From JADFAK01 sp047615865 (GTDB lineage: Bacteria; Bacteroidota; Bacteroidia; Flavobacteriales_D; Sanyastnellaceae): DNA of 64,000 bases. A program made the position numbers and the translations under genes. The notes under the pieces were generated by a model. The model searched no databases. It saw only the letters and a program-made list of their open reading frames with translations, and had not been told where the DNA came from. Below are positions 43,867-52,140 of this stretch, one piece after another. The DNA lies in assembly GCA_047615865.1 (NCBI GenBank), contig JBLHIB010000002.1, positions 1 through 64,000 on the forward strand. Reading direction: 5' to 3'. Every line of letters starts with the position of its first letter. Within the stretch, counting starts at the first letter, position 1.

Positions 43867-45501
43867 CTAACTATTGTCTAGATAATACCGAAGAAGTCGA
43901 TTGGTAGATTGATCATGACTTTCAGCTCTTACTCGGCACTCAATTTCAACCTGAATAGGTGCTGCCAATTCCTTTCCCAATTCAACTCCCCATTGATCAA
44001 AACTGTACACTCCCCATAAATATCCCTGAACAAAGATCTTATGCTCGTACATGGCTATCAGCTGTCCCAATGATTCAGGATCCAAACGCTTCAGTAAAAT
44101 CGACGTACTTGGCTTGCCTCCTGAGAATGCCCGATATGGAGCGAGGGTTTTGGCCGACTCCTCGTCCATCCCCTTATCTATCAATTCCTGATATGCCGTG
44201 GCTGCAGACTTCCCTTTCATCAATGCTTCAGGTTGTGCCAAAAAGTTGGCCAACAACAATTCCTGGTTGTTTTTATGGGCGTTTTCTGAGCGACAAGCGC
44301 AAATAAAATCACAAGGCACGACACTTGAACCCTGGTGCAACAATTGAAAATACGCATGCTGAGCATCAGTGCCTGCCGACCCCCATAATATAGGACATGT
44401 ATCTCCTCCTGCTGGCAAACCGTCCCTTCCTACGCTTTTACCATTGCTTTCCATCTCTGCCTGCTGCAAATAAGAAGGGAACTTCTCCAACAAATGCGAG
44501 TATGGGATGACTGCCTGTGTCTCATATCCCCAGAAATTCCTGTGCCAAATACCGATCAAGGCCATCATAACTGGTATGTTATTCTCAAATGGAGTTTGAC
44601 GAAAATGTTTATCCATCTTCAATCCCCCCCGCAGCAAACTCTCAAAATTACTATACCCTATGGCCAGACTAACGCTCAAACCAACCGCCGACCAAAGGGA
44701 AAATCTTCCTCCAACCCAGTCCCAAATTTGAAAGAAACGACTGGCTGGAACACCAAACCCAATTACCGGGTCCTCATTGCAACTTACACCAGCAAAATGA
44801 CTAGAAACGGCATCTGGCCCCATTGAAGCTGAAATCCACTGTTTGGCCAAACGAGCATTGGCCATGGTCTCTGAGGTAGAAAATGTTTTGGATACCACTA
44901 TGAACAAGGTGCACTCAGGGTCCAAACCGCTCAATGCAAAGTGCATAACGTCTCCATCGACATTGGAAACATATGTGACGTTCAATTCAGTTTTGTAGTG
45001 CTGGAGGGCCTGTGTGACCATTCGCGGACCCAAATCTGACCCCCCGATTCCAATATTGACAACATTTTTGATCTTCTTTCCCGTGTGGCCCTTGATATCA
45101 CCTGATAATATTCCCTCAGTGTAATCTGCAATTGCGCTCTTTACTTTCTCAATTTCATCAACCACTTCATCGGCATCCCCTTCATCTTCTGGAAAAGCCC
45201 TCAGGGACGTGTGTAGAACTGATCGTCCTTCGGTTTCGTTGATCTCTGCTCCAGTAAAAAGCATCTCTACAGCATCGCGAAGCCCGCATTCTGAAGCCAT
45301 TTCGATCAATTTCGCCTTGCTTTGTTCGCTTATATTATTTTTGGAATAGTCAAACAGCAAATCTTCGATTTCTATCGAAAATTTGCTTGCCCTATTCGAA
45401 TCCAGAAACAAATCGGATAGAAATTGCTCCTTTTCATTGGCATAAATTTCTCGCAGTTCCGAGAGTCCTCGCCAGGTAAAGACATTGTCCTTCTTCAACA
45501 T
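43867..45501 (-). CDS. pgi: Glucose-6-phosphate isomerase
   Basis: Protein of 544 residues, full length for the long bacterial form. It interconverts glucose 6-phosphate and fructose 6-phosphate in glycolysis and gluconeogenesis. Signatures: NIGIGGSDLGPRMV, VVSKTFSTSETMANA, GGRFSLWSAVG, ILWGSAGTDAQHAYFQLLHQG (here in one reading of 20 or fewer: GSAGTDAQHAYFQLLHQG) and VQGYLWGVYSFDQWGVELGK with the catalytic lysine. It is cytoplasmic. The codons for FICACRS contain copy 2 of the 18-bp dispersed repeat. It is divergent from the arylsulfotransferase-like gene; the window also holds the glycolytic aldolase at 55670. Confidence 0.97.
   Translation of the reverse strand: MLKKDNVFTWRGLSELREIYANEKEQFLSDLFLDSNRASKFSIEIEDLLFDYSKNNISEQSKAKLIEMASECGLRDAVEMLFTGAEINETEGRSVLHTSLRAFPEDEGDADEVVDEIEKVKSAIADYTEGILSGDIKGHTGKKIKNVVNIGIGGSDLGPRMVTQALQHYKTELNVTYVSNVDGDVMHFALSGLDPECTLFIVVSKTFSTSETMANARLAKQWISASMGPDAVSSHFAGVSCNEDPVIGFGVPASRFFQIWDWVGGRFSLWSAVGLSVSLAIGYSNFESLLRGGLKMDKHFRQTPFENNIPVMMALIGIWHRNFWGYETQAVIPYSHLLEKFPSYLQQAEMESNGKSVGRDGLPAGGDTCPILWGSAGTDAQHAYFQLLHQGSSVVPCDFICACRSENAHKNNQELLLANFLAQPEALMKGKSAATAYQELIDKGMDEESAKTLAPYRAFSGGKPSTSILLKRLDPESLGQLIAMYEHKIFVQGYLWGVYSFDQWGVELGKELAAPIQVEIECRVRAESHDQSTNRLLRYYLDNS
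44289..44306 (+). repeat. 18-bp dispersed exact repeat, copy 2
   Basis: AGCGACAAGCGCAAATAA, identical to 13993-14010 and 55587-55604, in the same orientation. It is antisense inside pgi codons, with no insertion relative to expected protein length, so the sequence fits the protein rather than interrupting it. Confidence 0.6.
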
Positions 45502-45566
45502 GCTGATTCTTGCTATTTTACTTAGATTATATGCTCTTATTTAATTTTCAAAACAAATAACATGCT

Positions 45567-45574
45567 TATATTTG
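45567..45574 (+). promoter_or_regulatory. Bacteroidota -7 element (TATATTTG)
   Basis: TAnnTTTG match 27 bases before the ATG at 45602. It rules out the upstream in-frame TTG (45572), which lies inside the element. Confidence 0.55.
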
Positions 45575-45601
45575 CAGGACAACCAAATAAAACTGCCGAC
45601 T

Positions 45602-47512
45602 ATGAAAAAAATTTTCCTCTCTTCTCTTCCTTTGTTTTTCACTATGCTTTGTGCGGCGCAAATTACCGTGTCAAACATAAACGCTCAAAGTGAAGAAAAC
45701 AATGTTCTTCGCTACGATATCTCATTTGACACGAACGAAGACTCATATTCATTTCTAAAGTACTATCGAGCACTCACTGATTCGCTGGGAAATGCGCTTG
45801 ATACGGTGTGGGTCAATTCTGAAATGATTGGACCAACCATGAATCACTCTTTCCACATCGTCGAAATGGTAGCTGAGAATACATATGGTTTCCAAATCAA
45901 TGCTTTCAATACCGGTTCGTGCGTGCAGACTGACTATGAGACTTTTGATACTGCGCCTCTTCCAGACGTAGTGCCCGTTATGGACACTACATTATTTTAC
46001 AACGAAGAAGCTGATCTTACTGGGTATTATTTGACGAACACAGTTCTTGTTCCAGACAAGACAGTTCAAATCTTCAATAGAAAGGGTGAAGTTGTATGGT
46101 ATGACTACCATAGTGGAGAGCCAAACGTTGGAAATTCTCAAACTTGTCAAGCATACAGCATTACAGAAGAAGAAAACATAATACTTCTCGAATGCCATGA
46201 AATCACGGTGCGTGATTATCACAGTAACATTTTGGATTACGTTGATTTGAATGGTACTCCTTATGACTCCCTCCTTTTTCACCATGATGCAATCATCAAT
46301 GATGCTGGCAACTTTGTAGTTATAGCAGCTGCCGCTCGCCAAATTCCTTCAGGAGATTCTTCTCTTACAGTGATGGAAGAAAATTTGCTCGAAATCACTC
46401 CACTTGGTGAAGTAATTTGGAGTTGGAATTCATTCGATTACTTTGATCCTACAGGAGCAACAAATCAAAACGGATTCTTCTTTTCTACTTACGGAGCTGC
46501 AAGCATTAACTGGTTGCATTTAAATGCATTGGAACAAGACAACGATGGCAACTACATCCTTTCATTTAAGGAAATTAACCAACTCGTAAAGATCAACAGC
46601 GAAACAGGTGCTATTATTTGGAAACTTGGAGGCAGCGATGGAGATATTTCATTCTTCCCGAATGATCAATTTGGCGATCAACACGACATCAATCGCACAG
46701 CAGTTGGAACTTACATGGTATTTGACAATACAGGTCTTGACTCTTTGAGCAGACTTCTTGAGTTTTCTTTGGATTTCTATGATGATCCAGTGGCCATAAA
46801 CCAATGGGAATATGTTATACCTCAAGAATTGCAGTCTGTAATTCTTGGCACCGCTAGAAGATTACCAAATGACAACCGTTACGGTTGTGCAGGAAACCAA
46901 GGCACTATTATAGAAGTAAGTGCTGCAGGCGAAGTTCAATGGCAAATGCGTCAATCAGCTTGGGTATATCGTACTTTTTTCCTAGAAGCTCCATTTCCTA
47001 TTGCTGCTGGAATTGCTGACATTACTATGGGCGACAATCCGGATCTACTTTGTGAGACAGAAGCTGCTTTTGCTTTGAACGCCGAGCCTGTTGGTGGGTA
47101 TTGGAGTGGTGAAGGTGTCGAAAACGGCATGTTCGATCCAGCTTCTGCTGCCTTAGGAACTCATACACTAAGCTACAAGTGGGGTTGGAACACTGCTACT
47201 ATCGAAATCGAAGTAAGCGACCAAGTTCCTCCATGTATCGTCTCAGTTGATGAACTTGGCGAACAAAATACTATTCGACTGTATCCTAATCCAGTTGCGA
47301 ATGAACTCACTGTTCTATTGAATGAGCAAGTTTCTGGCAAGGTGGTTATTCAAATTATTGATGTAACAGGAAAAGTAATTCGCACACAAGAAGTGAATGC
47401 TGCTGTTCAAACAGTTAAAATGGATGTTACTGAGTTAGCAAATGGAATGTATACTCTTACCGTGCAAGGTGAGAATCAGAATGCTTCAAAGCACTTTGTG
47501 ATTTCAAAGTAA
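45602..47512 (+). CDS. Arylsulfotransferase-like (ASST) secreted protein with T9SS type A domain
   Basis: Protein of 636 residues from the ATG at 45602 (signal peptide KKIFLSSLPLFFTMLCAAQ). An N-terminal beta domain (about 20-110) is followed by an ASST-type six-bladed propeller at about 130-460: HHDAIINDAGNFVVIAA, INWLHLNALEQDNDGNYI, NSETGAIIWKLGG and QHDINRTAVGTYMVFDN, with His residues in the positions used for catalysis by the family. A type A sorting domain ends the protein (LYPNPVANEL, NGMYTLTVQ). Family knowledge: ASST enzymes move sulfate between phenolic compounds, or some members are merely structural propellers. Activity here is not certain. A strong terminator follows. Confidence 0.87.
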   Translation: MKKIFLSSLPLFFTMLCAAQITVSNINAQSEENNVLRYDISFDTNEDSYSFLKYYRALTDSLGNALDTVWVNSEMIGPTMNHSFHIVEMVAENTYGFQINAFNTGSCVQTDYETFDTAPLPDVVPVMDTTLFYNEEADLTGYYLTNTVLVPDKTVQIFNRKGEVVWYDYHSGEPNVGNSQTCQAYSITEEENIILLECHEITVRDYHSNILDYVDLNGTPYDSLLFHHDAIINDAGNFVVIAAAARQIPSGDSSLTVMEENLLEITPLGEVIWSWNSFDYFDPTGATNQNGFFFSTYGAASINWLHLNALEQDNDGNYILSFKEINQLVKINSETGAIIWKLGGSDGDISFFPNDQFGDQHDINRTAVGTYMVFDNTGLDSLSRLLEFSLDFYDDPVAINQWEYVIPQELQSVILGTARRLPNDNRYGCAGNQGTIIEVSAAGEVQWQMRQSAWVYRTFFLEAPFPIAAGIADITMGDNPDLLCETEAAFALNAEPVGGYWSGEGVENGMFDPASAALGTHTLSYKWGWNTATIEIEVSDQVPPCIVSVDELGEQNTIRLYPNPVANELTVLLNEQVSGKVVIQIIDVTGKVIRTQEVNAAVQTVKMDVTELANGMYTLTVQGENQNASKHFVISK

Positions 47513-47533
47513 AACTCTGAGCTTATAAATTTG

Positions 47534-47571
47534 AAAGGCGCAGGACGGTTTAAACCGTTTTGCGCCTTTTT
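47534..47571 (+). terminator. Rho-independent terminator between ASST-like gene and xerD
   Basis: AAAGGCGCA (47534-47542) pairs with TGCGCCTTT (47561-47569); the inner ACGGTTTAAACCGT is itself palindromic and two G-U pairs join the two parts, giving a near-continuous stem followed by T-rich sequence. It lies between convergent genes. Confidence 0.88.
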
Positions 47572-47592
47572 CTTTTTAGCACAAGGCAAATG

Positions 47593-48522
47593 CTATTTCT
47601 CCTTACGAGATGACCTCTCTCTCGCATACCTAGGATGATAATCTAGAACCTCTTGCCTCAAGTATTCGCGATCAAGGTGTGTATAAATCTCTGTGGTAGT
47701 GATCGACTCATGCCCAAGCATTTCCTGAACAGCACGAAGATCAGCTCCCCCTTCTACTAGGTGTGTTGCAAATGAATGTCTGAAGGTGTGAGGTGATACA
47801 CGCTTCTTCAATCCTATTCGCTCACAGAGTTGCTTAACAATAGTAAATACCATGACTCGAGTTAACTGAGCCCCTCGCCTATTTAGAAAAACAACATTCT
47901 CGTGCCCTTCTTGAATGTTCACATGCAGGCGCACTTCATCCATGTATATCTTGATGTACTTGATAGCAGTTGACCCAATTGGAACCAATCTTTCCTTGTC
48001 ACCTTTACCTACCACTCGCACAAATCCATCATCGAAAAACAATCCGGACTGTTTGAGTGAAACCAACTCACTTACCCGCAAGCCACATGAATACAAAGTT
48101 TCAATCATGGCTTTATTCCTCGGCCCTTCTGGTTTGCTCAAATCTATGGCTAGGATGAGTTCTTCGATTTCACTATACGCTAAGGTGTCAGGTAATTTGC
48201 GCCCTAAGCGCGGACCTTCAATAAGCTCAATAGGATTGTCTTCGAGGTGACCTTCTAGAACCAAGAACTTGTAAAAACCCTTAATTCCACTGATTATTCG
48301 GCTTTGAGTCCTTGCCGCCAATCCCAGATCGTTGATCCAGCTTAAAAATTGCTCGAAATCTTGGATGGTAATCTTCAACAGGGACACATTTGGTCTGGTA
48401 TCTTCCATGAAGATTTGAAGCTTTTTCACGTCGTTCAAATAGGCCTCAACACTGTTTGCAGCAAGAGATTTCTCAAGCTGTAGGTATGATTTATAACTCT
48501 TTATAGCAATTATCCAATTCAT
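47593..48522 (-). CDS. xerD: Tyrosine recombinase XerD
   Basis: Protein of 309 residues, typical for Xer recombinases that resolve chromosome dimers at dif. SAM-like N-terminal domain about 1-100 and catalytic domain about 115-300. Catalytic residues are all present: R149 (GLRVSEL), K173 (GKGDKER), H245 and R248 (HTFRHSFATHL), H271 (GHESITTTEIYTH) and the nucleophile Y280. No mobile element or attachment site is nearby, which favours the housekeeping XerD or XerC role over a phage integrase. The gene begins two bases after the T-run of the terminator belonging to the upstream gene. Confidence 0.93.
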   Translation of the reverse strand: MNWIIAIKSYKSYLQLEKSLAANSVEAYLNDVKKLQIFMEDTRPNVSLLKITIQDFEQFLSWINDLGLAARTQSRIISGIKGFYKFLVLEGHLEDNPIELIEGPRLGRKLPDTLAYSEIEELILAIDLSKPEGPRNKAMIETLYSCGLRVSELVSLKQSGLFFDDGFVRVVGKGDKERLVPIGSTAIKYIKIYMDEVRLHVNIQEGHENVVFLNRRGAQLTRVMVFTIVKQLCERIGLKKRVSPHTFRHSFATHLVEGGADLRAVQEMLGHESITTTEIYTHLDREYLRQEVLDYHPRYARERSSRKEK

Positions 48523-48524
48523 CT

Positions 48525-48563
48525 AAAAAAGCAAACCCCTAAGGACGTTTCCTAGGGGTTTGC
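48525..48563 (-). terminator. Terminator directly in front of xerD
   Basis: On the minus strand an 11-bp stem (GCAAACCCCTA with TAGGGGTTTGC, 48531-48541 and 48553-48563) is followed by six T (48525-48530) and then, two bases on, the xerD ATG. It terminates the SPOR-like gene or attenuates read-through into xerD. Confidence 0.85.
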
Positions 48564-48601
48564 GACTAGAATTACCTAAACAAATTCTATTATTAATTAA
48601 C

Positions 48602-48609
48602 CAAAATTA
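48602..48609 (-). promoter_or_regulatory. Candidate -7 element (TAATTTTG) upstream of the xerD terminator
   Basis: TAnnTTTG match on the minus strand, 79 bases before xerD and upstream of the hairpin at 48525-48563. If used, the transcript would meet the terminator before xerD. No -33 match. Confidence 0.3.
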
Positions 48610-48661
48610 CTATTTGTATATGTGCTTAACCTTCCTAAGAAGCCAAGTACTGCTACCTTGT

Positions 48662-50089
48662 TTACTGATACCACTGCTGCTTAGAGATCATCAAAGCCTC
48701 CTGAACAGTAATTCGCTCGCCATTGTTATAAGCGCTTACGAATGGTCCGTTAAAATTGTAACGGCCGTTAATTCGTTCGCGTTCATTTCGTGCCCCTTGA
48801 TATTCTCCGTGCGAACCTGTGGTATACTTAACCCAGCCTTCATGTTGCTCAATGTTGAACACTTCTGAAAAGCTATGTCTCTTTTTGAAGTAGGACTTGC
48901 CTACTGTATTGTGCCCTGCCACTATCTGAACCTTGTAAGTAATTCCATTCTCTGGGTCTGGAACTGATGTTGCTCTCGGAGTATCGACAATCGTCTCCGA
49001 ATTATTTGCAACACTCGTGTCTTCTGGCTGACTCTGAACTTCCTCAGCAATAGTCTCAACTATCTCATCAACTGATTCTTCTATCGGCGCTTGAACTTCT
49101 TCTGCATCAGCCACGATTTCATCTGTGGTTTCTTCTACAGCCTCATCTACTTGGTCAACAACCTCAGCAACCAAATCTTCAGTCGCATCAGCTACTTCTT
49201 CTGTCGCATCTGCCAACTGGGTATCATCTTCACCAGCATAGGCATCGATGACAGGAAGTTCATTAGGCGAATTGTTGGCCACGAACGAAAAAGTTCCGTC
49301 GATTTCTGGTCTGCCCATTGAGGACATTGCTTGCATTCTATAACTAACGGTAAATGAACTTGTCGACGGTGCTTCGAACCATACATACTTGATTCCAGAA
49401 CTTTCAATAGTCGCTATTGCACCGTCAGAATCGTCTTCTTCAATTGCAAAACCAGGGGGTACTTTCTCCATGATCTTCGCAAAGCCTTCTAGGGTCGCAT
49501 TTGTAACTTCCAGCTTCACCAAGTATTCATTGGTCGAAATCTCAGTCACATATCGTTTGCATTGCATCGAGCCATCATTGGTCGCTCCTTGACTAACGGA
49601 TCCTGTCTCATTTTCAGTATCGTCCTCAGAGTCACCTCCAGAATCAGCTAAATCATCTCCCTTCAAGCCAATTGAAATTAGCTTGCTTTGAAGATCATAA
49701 TCTACGCGCTGATTTTCCTTAATGTATGAGAATGCGCCTTTCACAACCAAATTCCCACTTGCCAAAGGCTCTGCGGTAATGTTGTAACTCACTGTAAATT
49801 CTTGAGCATCTGGCAAGGTCATCCATATGTACTTTGCCTTTTGTCCCGAGAAAGTGAATGAAGCTCCTTCAGTTTCTACTGGTGAAGCAGACAGGCCACC
49901 AGGCAATATCAGCTCCAACTTGGCAAATCCAGCGATTTCACCTTTGTTGACACTTATCTCAACCAATTGAGTTTCCCCAACTTGCAAGGTCGTTGGCGTA
50001 TTGTCTTCAATAATTACTCCGTCGTCGAAGAACATTTGAAAAACGAAAACTCCTAAAAAGTTAAGTATAAGTAAAGGGTACTTGATCAT
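48662..50089 (-). CDS. Exported protein with duplicated beta domain, acidic linker and SPOR-like C-terminus
   Basis: Protein of 475 residues with a short hydrophobic N-terminus (YPLLILNFLGVFVFQMFF). Two related domains of about 90 residues lie at about 35-130 and 190-280; both have GxAKxExxPGG or GFAKIMEKVPPGF, a YIWM/YVWF strand and FTVSY. A strongly acidic Glu/Asp/Val/Ala linker (about 285-370: EEVADATEDLVAEVVDQVDE and similar) follows. A C-terminal segment of about 80 residues (YKVQIVAGHNTVG, HEGWVKYTTGSH, ARNERERI) resembles a SPOR fold that would bind denuded peptidoglycan. The overall architecture is not one I recognise. The element TAGATTTG is 49 bases upstream, and a terminator follows. 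Confidence 0.8.
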   Translation of the reverse strand: MIKYPLLILNFLGVFVFQMFFDDGVIIEDNTPTTLQVGETQLVEISVNKGEIAGFAKLELILPGGLSASPVETEGASFTFSGQKAKYIWMTLPDAQEFTVSYNITAEPLASGNLVVKGAFSYIKENQRVDYDLQSKLISIGLKGDDLADSGGDSEDDTENETGSVSQGATNDGSMQCKRYVTEISTNEYLVKLEVTNATLEGFAKIMEKVPPGFAIEEDDSDGAIATIESSGIKYVWFEAPSTSSFTVSYRMQAMSSMGRPEIDGTFSFVANNSPNELPVIDAYAGEDDTQLADATEEVADATEDLVAEVVDQVDEAVEETTDEIVADAEEVQAPIEESVDEIVETIAEEVQSQPEDTSVANNSETIVDTPRATSVPDPENGITYKVQIVAGHNTVGKSYFKKRHSFSEVFNIEQHEGWVKYTTGSHGEYQGARNERERINGRYNFNGPFVSAYNNGERITVQEALMISKQQWYQ

Positions 50090-50138
50090 TCTTGAGTGCT
50101 TTGTATCCCAGATTTAGGGGTTGAATATACTCTACAAA

Positions 50139-50146
50139 CAAATCTA
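50139..50146 (-). promoter_or_regulatory. Bacteroidota -7 element (TAGATTTG)
   Basis: TAnnTTTG match on the minus strand, 49 bases before the ATG at 50089. A small hairpin (ACCCC...GGGGT, 50156-50175) lies just upstream. Confidence 0.4.
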
Positions 50147-50280
50147 TCGGCATTTACCCCTATTCTGGAAGGGGTGCTTTGTAGTTTCAAACAGGATTTT
50201 GTGCATAAGGGTGCTTTCTCACCCAATCAAGGACAAACTCAAATATTCCATGGCCTAAGTTGATTGGGCCGAATTGAAGA

Positions 50281-51447
50281 TCAAAGAAGTGATTCGTACA
50301 GGCGACGCATATCTGTTGCCAGCCTTTTATAAGAATAGCTTGGAGCAATCATTTTTCCAGTCTCTCCAAATTTTGCTCTTAAGTCTTTCGAGGCGATGAG
50401 CTGGCTCAAGCCTTCGGCAAATGCTGTTTCGTCTTCACTTTCAACAAGCAAACCAGAAGCTCCATGCTGAACGATATCTTTAACCCCACCCACATCTGTC
50501 GATACAACCGAAACACCCGCTGCCTGAGCCTCTATTAAACTCACAGGTGTCCCTTCATTGAATGAGGTCATAGCGACGATGTCAGACGCGGCCATCACAT
50601 GATCCACTTCCAGCTCCCATCCGGTAAACAGTATTCCTGAAGCCGATTCGGGAGAATACATCATGTTGCGTTCAATACACCAAGACTTCAATATCTCATC
50701 CAATTCACCACCGCCAACTACAAGACCTACTATAGGAACAGTAGATGATGCAAGGACCTTTGCCATTGCTTGTAAGAACATCAGGTGATTTTTTATTCCT
50801 GTGAGCCTACCTACGATGGAAACGACCACAACTTCTTCCGATAAATTCCATTTGGACCGAAAACTTGCACGCTTTCCTGCTTGTCCTTGAGAAAATCTAC
50901 TCAGATCAAATCCAAGACGTATTGTATGCGTCTGCTCTGGAGAACAAATGCCATATTTCTCTGTGAGGTCATTTTTTTGCTCTGGAGAGATAGCAACAAT
51001 AGCATCAGATTTCTTCGCTAGATAACGCTCGGCTTGTTTGAAGACTTCCGTCTTTACTGGAGAAAAATATCCGTCAAATACATGCCCATGAAATGTATGC
51101 ACAATGGCAGGAACTCCCATTTTCGATGCTGCCAATCGGCCAATTGCTCCAGCTTTTGCCGCGTGCGTGTGAACAATATCAGGTTTGAATTCGGCAATTT
51201 CTTTGCACAACCATTGGTAGGCTTTGCGGTCTTTCCCAAAGTCAATGGCCCTATTCATATGTGGAACATATTCGAAAGGAACCTCTAGATCATGCAAGAG
51301 GTGTGTAGATGATTTTTCGTGAGGATCGTGGTGACCGCCAACTAAGCGAGTTTCGTATTCTGCACCTATGTACTTGGCTAAATAACTAGCATTGTACGTG
51401 GGACCTCCCAGGTTAAATCGATTAAGAATTCGAAGGATACGCGGCAT
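50281..51447 (-). CDS. Family 4 glycosyltransferase
   Basis: Protein of 388 residues, GT-B fold. The N-terminal Rossmann half carries the GGPTYNASYLAKYI loop and HTHAAKAGAIGRLAA; the C-terminal half carries VVSIVGRLTGIKNHLMFL, VGGGELDEIL and the family signature TSFNEGTPVSLIEAQAAGVSVVSTDVGG (seen around residues 295-325) with the E-x7-E pair. It would move a sugar from a nucleotide donor to a polysaccharide or lipid acceptor; donor and acceptor cannot be told. It is a lone gene with no capsule cluster around it in this window. Confidence 0.92.
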   Translation of the reverse strand: MPRILRILNRFNLGGPTYNASYLAKYIGAEYETRLVGGHHDPHEKSSTHLLHDLEVPFEYVPHMNRAIDFGKDRKAYQWLCKEIAEFKPDIVHTHAAKAGAIGRLAASKMGVPAIVHTFHGHVFDGYFSPVKTEVFKQAERYLAKKSDAIVAISPEQKNDLTEKYGICSPEQTHTIRLGFDLSRFSQGQAGKRASFRSKWNLSEEVVVVSIVGRLTGIKNHLMFLQAMAKVLASSTVPIVGLVVGGGELDEILKSWCIERNMMYSPESASGILFTGWELEVDHVMAASDIVAMTSFNEGTPVSLIEAQAAGVSVVSTDVGGVKDIVQHGASGLLVESEDETAFAEGLSQLIASKDLRAKFGETGKMIAPSYSYKRLATDMRRLYESLL

Positions 51448-51539
51448 ACCTTGTGAAATAGTGGTCTTGGTGATTGCACAAAGTAACCGAATCGCGGTTG
51501 ATTGGAACGAAGGTCAGGTAGAATTTCTTTAAAACAAGA

Positions 51540-51563
51540 AATCCGCCCCCATTGGGGCGGATT
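51540..51563. terminator. GC-rich hairpin upstream of the glycosyltransferase gene
   Basis: Perfect 10-bp stem AATCCGCCCC / GGGGCGGATT with a 4-base loop. No long T-run follows in either direction, so it may be a terminator of weak type or a leader structure. It lies in the 344-base gap between the glycosyltransferase start (51447) and rpmE2 (51792), which otherwise holds only the repeat at 51683 and the promoter at 51734. Confidence 0.5.
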
Positions 51564-51682
51564 GTCTTAACCAAATTATCACTTAAAATACTTAACTACT
51601 AAATTTAACTTTTCCTAAATTAACTTTGTCAAATGTACACGAGCGGCTTCTCCGAAATCGTAGGACATGACCTCATATAAGC

Positions 51683-51700
51683 TGTAGGAATTGTCCTACA
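51683..51700. promoter_or_regulatory. Inverted repeat TGTAGGA-N4-TCCTACA
   Basis: Perfect 7-bp inverted repeat with a 4-base spacer, 34 bases before the -33 element of the rpmE2 promoter. Its right arm plus flank (GTCCTACAAAA) also occurs in the palindrome upstream of the adhesin operon at 21816. A regulator site is possible; no regulator identified. Confidence 0.35.
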
Positions 51701-51733
51701 AAAACAAATGATCGAACTTTCCTCTCTTTGGCC

Positions 51734-51765
51734 TTGCTCAGGTAAAGAAAGTTTCAGTATCTTTG
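51734..51765 (+). promoter_or_regulatory. rpmE2 promoter (TTG-N21-TATCTTTG)
   Basis: TTG at 51734-51736 and TATCTTTG at 51758-51765 are 21 bases apart, within the range of Flavobacteriales promoters. The -7 element ends 26 bases before the rpmE2 ATG. Confidence 0.65.
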
Positions 51766-51791
51766 CGCTCCAATTTGCAAACAGAAGAATT

Positions 51792-52049
51792 ATGAAAAAA
51801 GATATTCATCCAGAGAGCTACAGAAAAGTAGTTTTTAAAGACATTTCAGCTGATTACCAGTTTTTGGGAAAGTCGACTGCGAATGCTACTGAGACGGTTA
51901 CTTGGGAAGATGGAAACGAGTATCCTTTGATCAAATTAGAAATTTCATCAATGTCGCATCCTTTCTTCACAGGAAAAATGCAGTTTGTTGATACAGCAGG
52001 TCGTATCGACAAGTTTAAGACGAAGTACGATAAGTGGAAGAAGAAATAA
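51792..52049 (+). CDS. rpmE2: 50S ribosomal protein L31, type B
   Basis: Protein of 85 residues from the ATG at 51792 (MKKDIHPESYRKVVFKD), the exact usual start of type B L31. It has no cysteines, so it is the zinc-independent form. Motifs ISSMSHPFFTGK and VDTAGRIDKFKTKY are typical. It is a component of the large ribosomal subunit, bridging the subunits. Own promoter and own terminator, so it is a single-gene unit. Confidence 0.97.
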   Translation: MKKDIHPESYRKVVFKDISADYQFLGKSTANATETVTWEDGNEYPLIKLEISSMSHPFFTGKMQFVDTAGRIDKFKTKYDKWKKK

Positions 52050-52071
52050 TTCTTCACTTATTCAAAATATT

Positions 52072-52104
52072 AAAGGCCGACTTATTGTCGGCCTTTGTTT
52101 TTTT
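52072..52104 (+). terminator. Rho-independent terminator after rpmE2
   Basis: AAAGGCCGAC (52072-52081) and GTCGGCCTTT (52087-52096) form a 10-bp stem with a 5-base loop followed by GTTTTTTT. It lies between rpmE2 and the convergent ribBA. Confidence 0.9.
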
Positions 52105-52140
52105 CTAATATTTCCTGAGAGATATGCTAAGCTCTAAAAG

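Noticed and set aside
43959..44306. A 115-codon plus-strand open frame antisense to pgi, ending SDKRK
   Set aside because: pgi is certain on the other strand. The ending comes from the 18-bp repeat, which also ends the rebuilt alkB; the match is at DNA level rather than proof of a gene.
47593..48522. xerD as a phage or integron integrase marking an island
   Set aside because: Length and motifs match housekeeping Xer proteins, and no attachment sites, cassettes, transposases or phage genes were seen.
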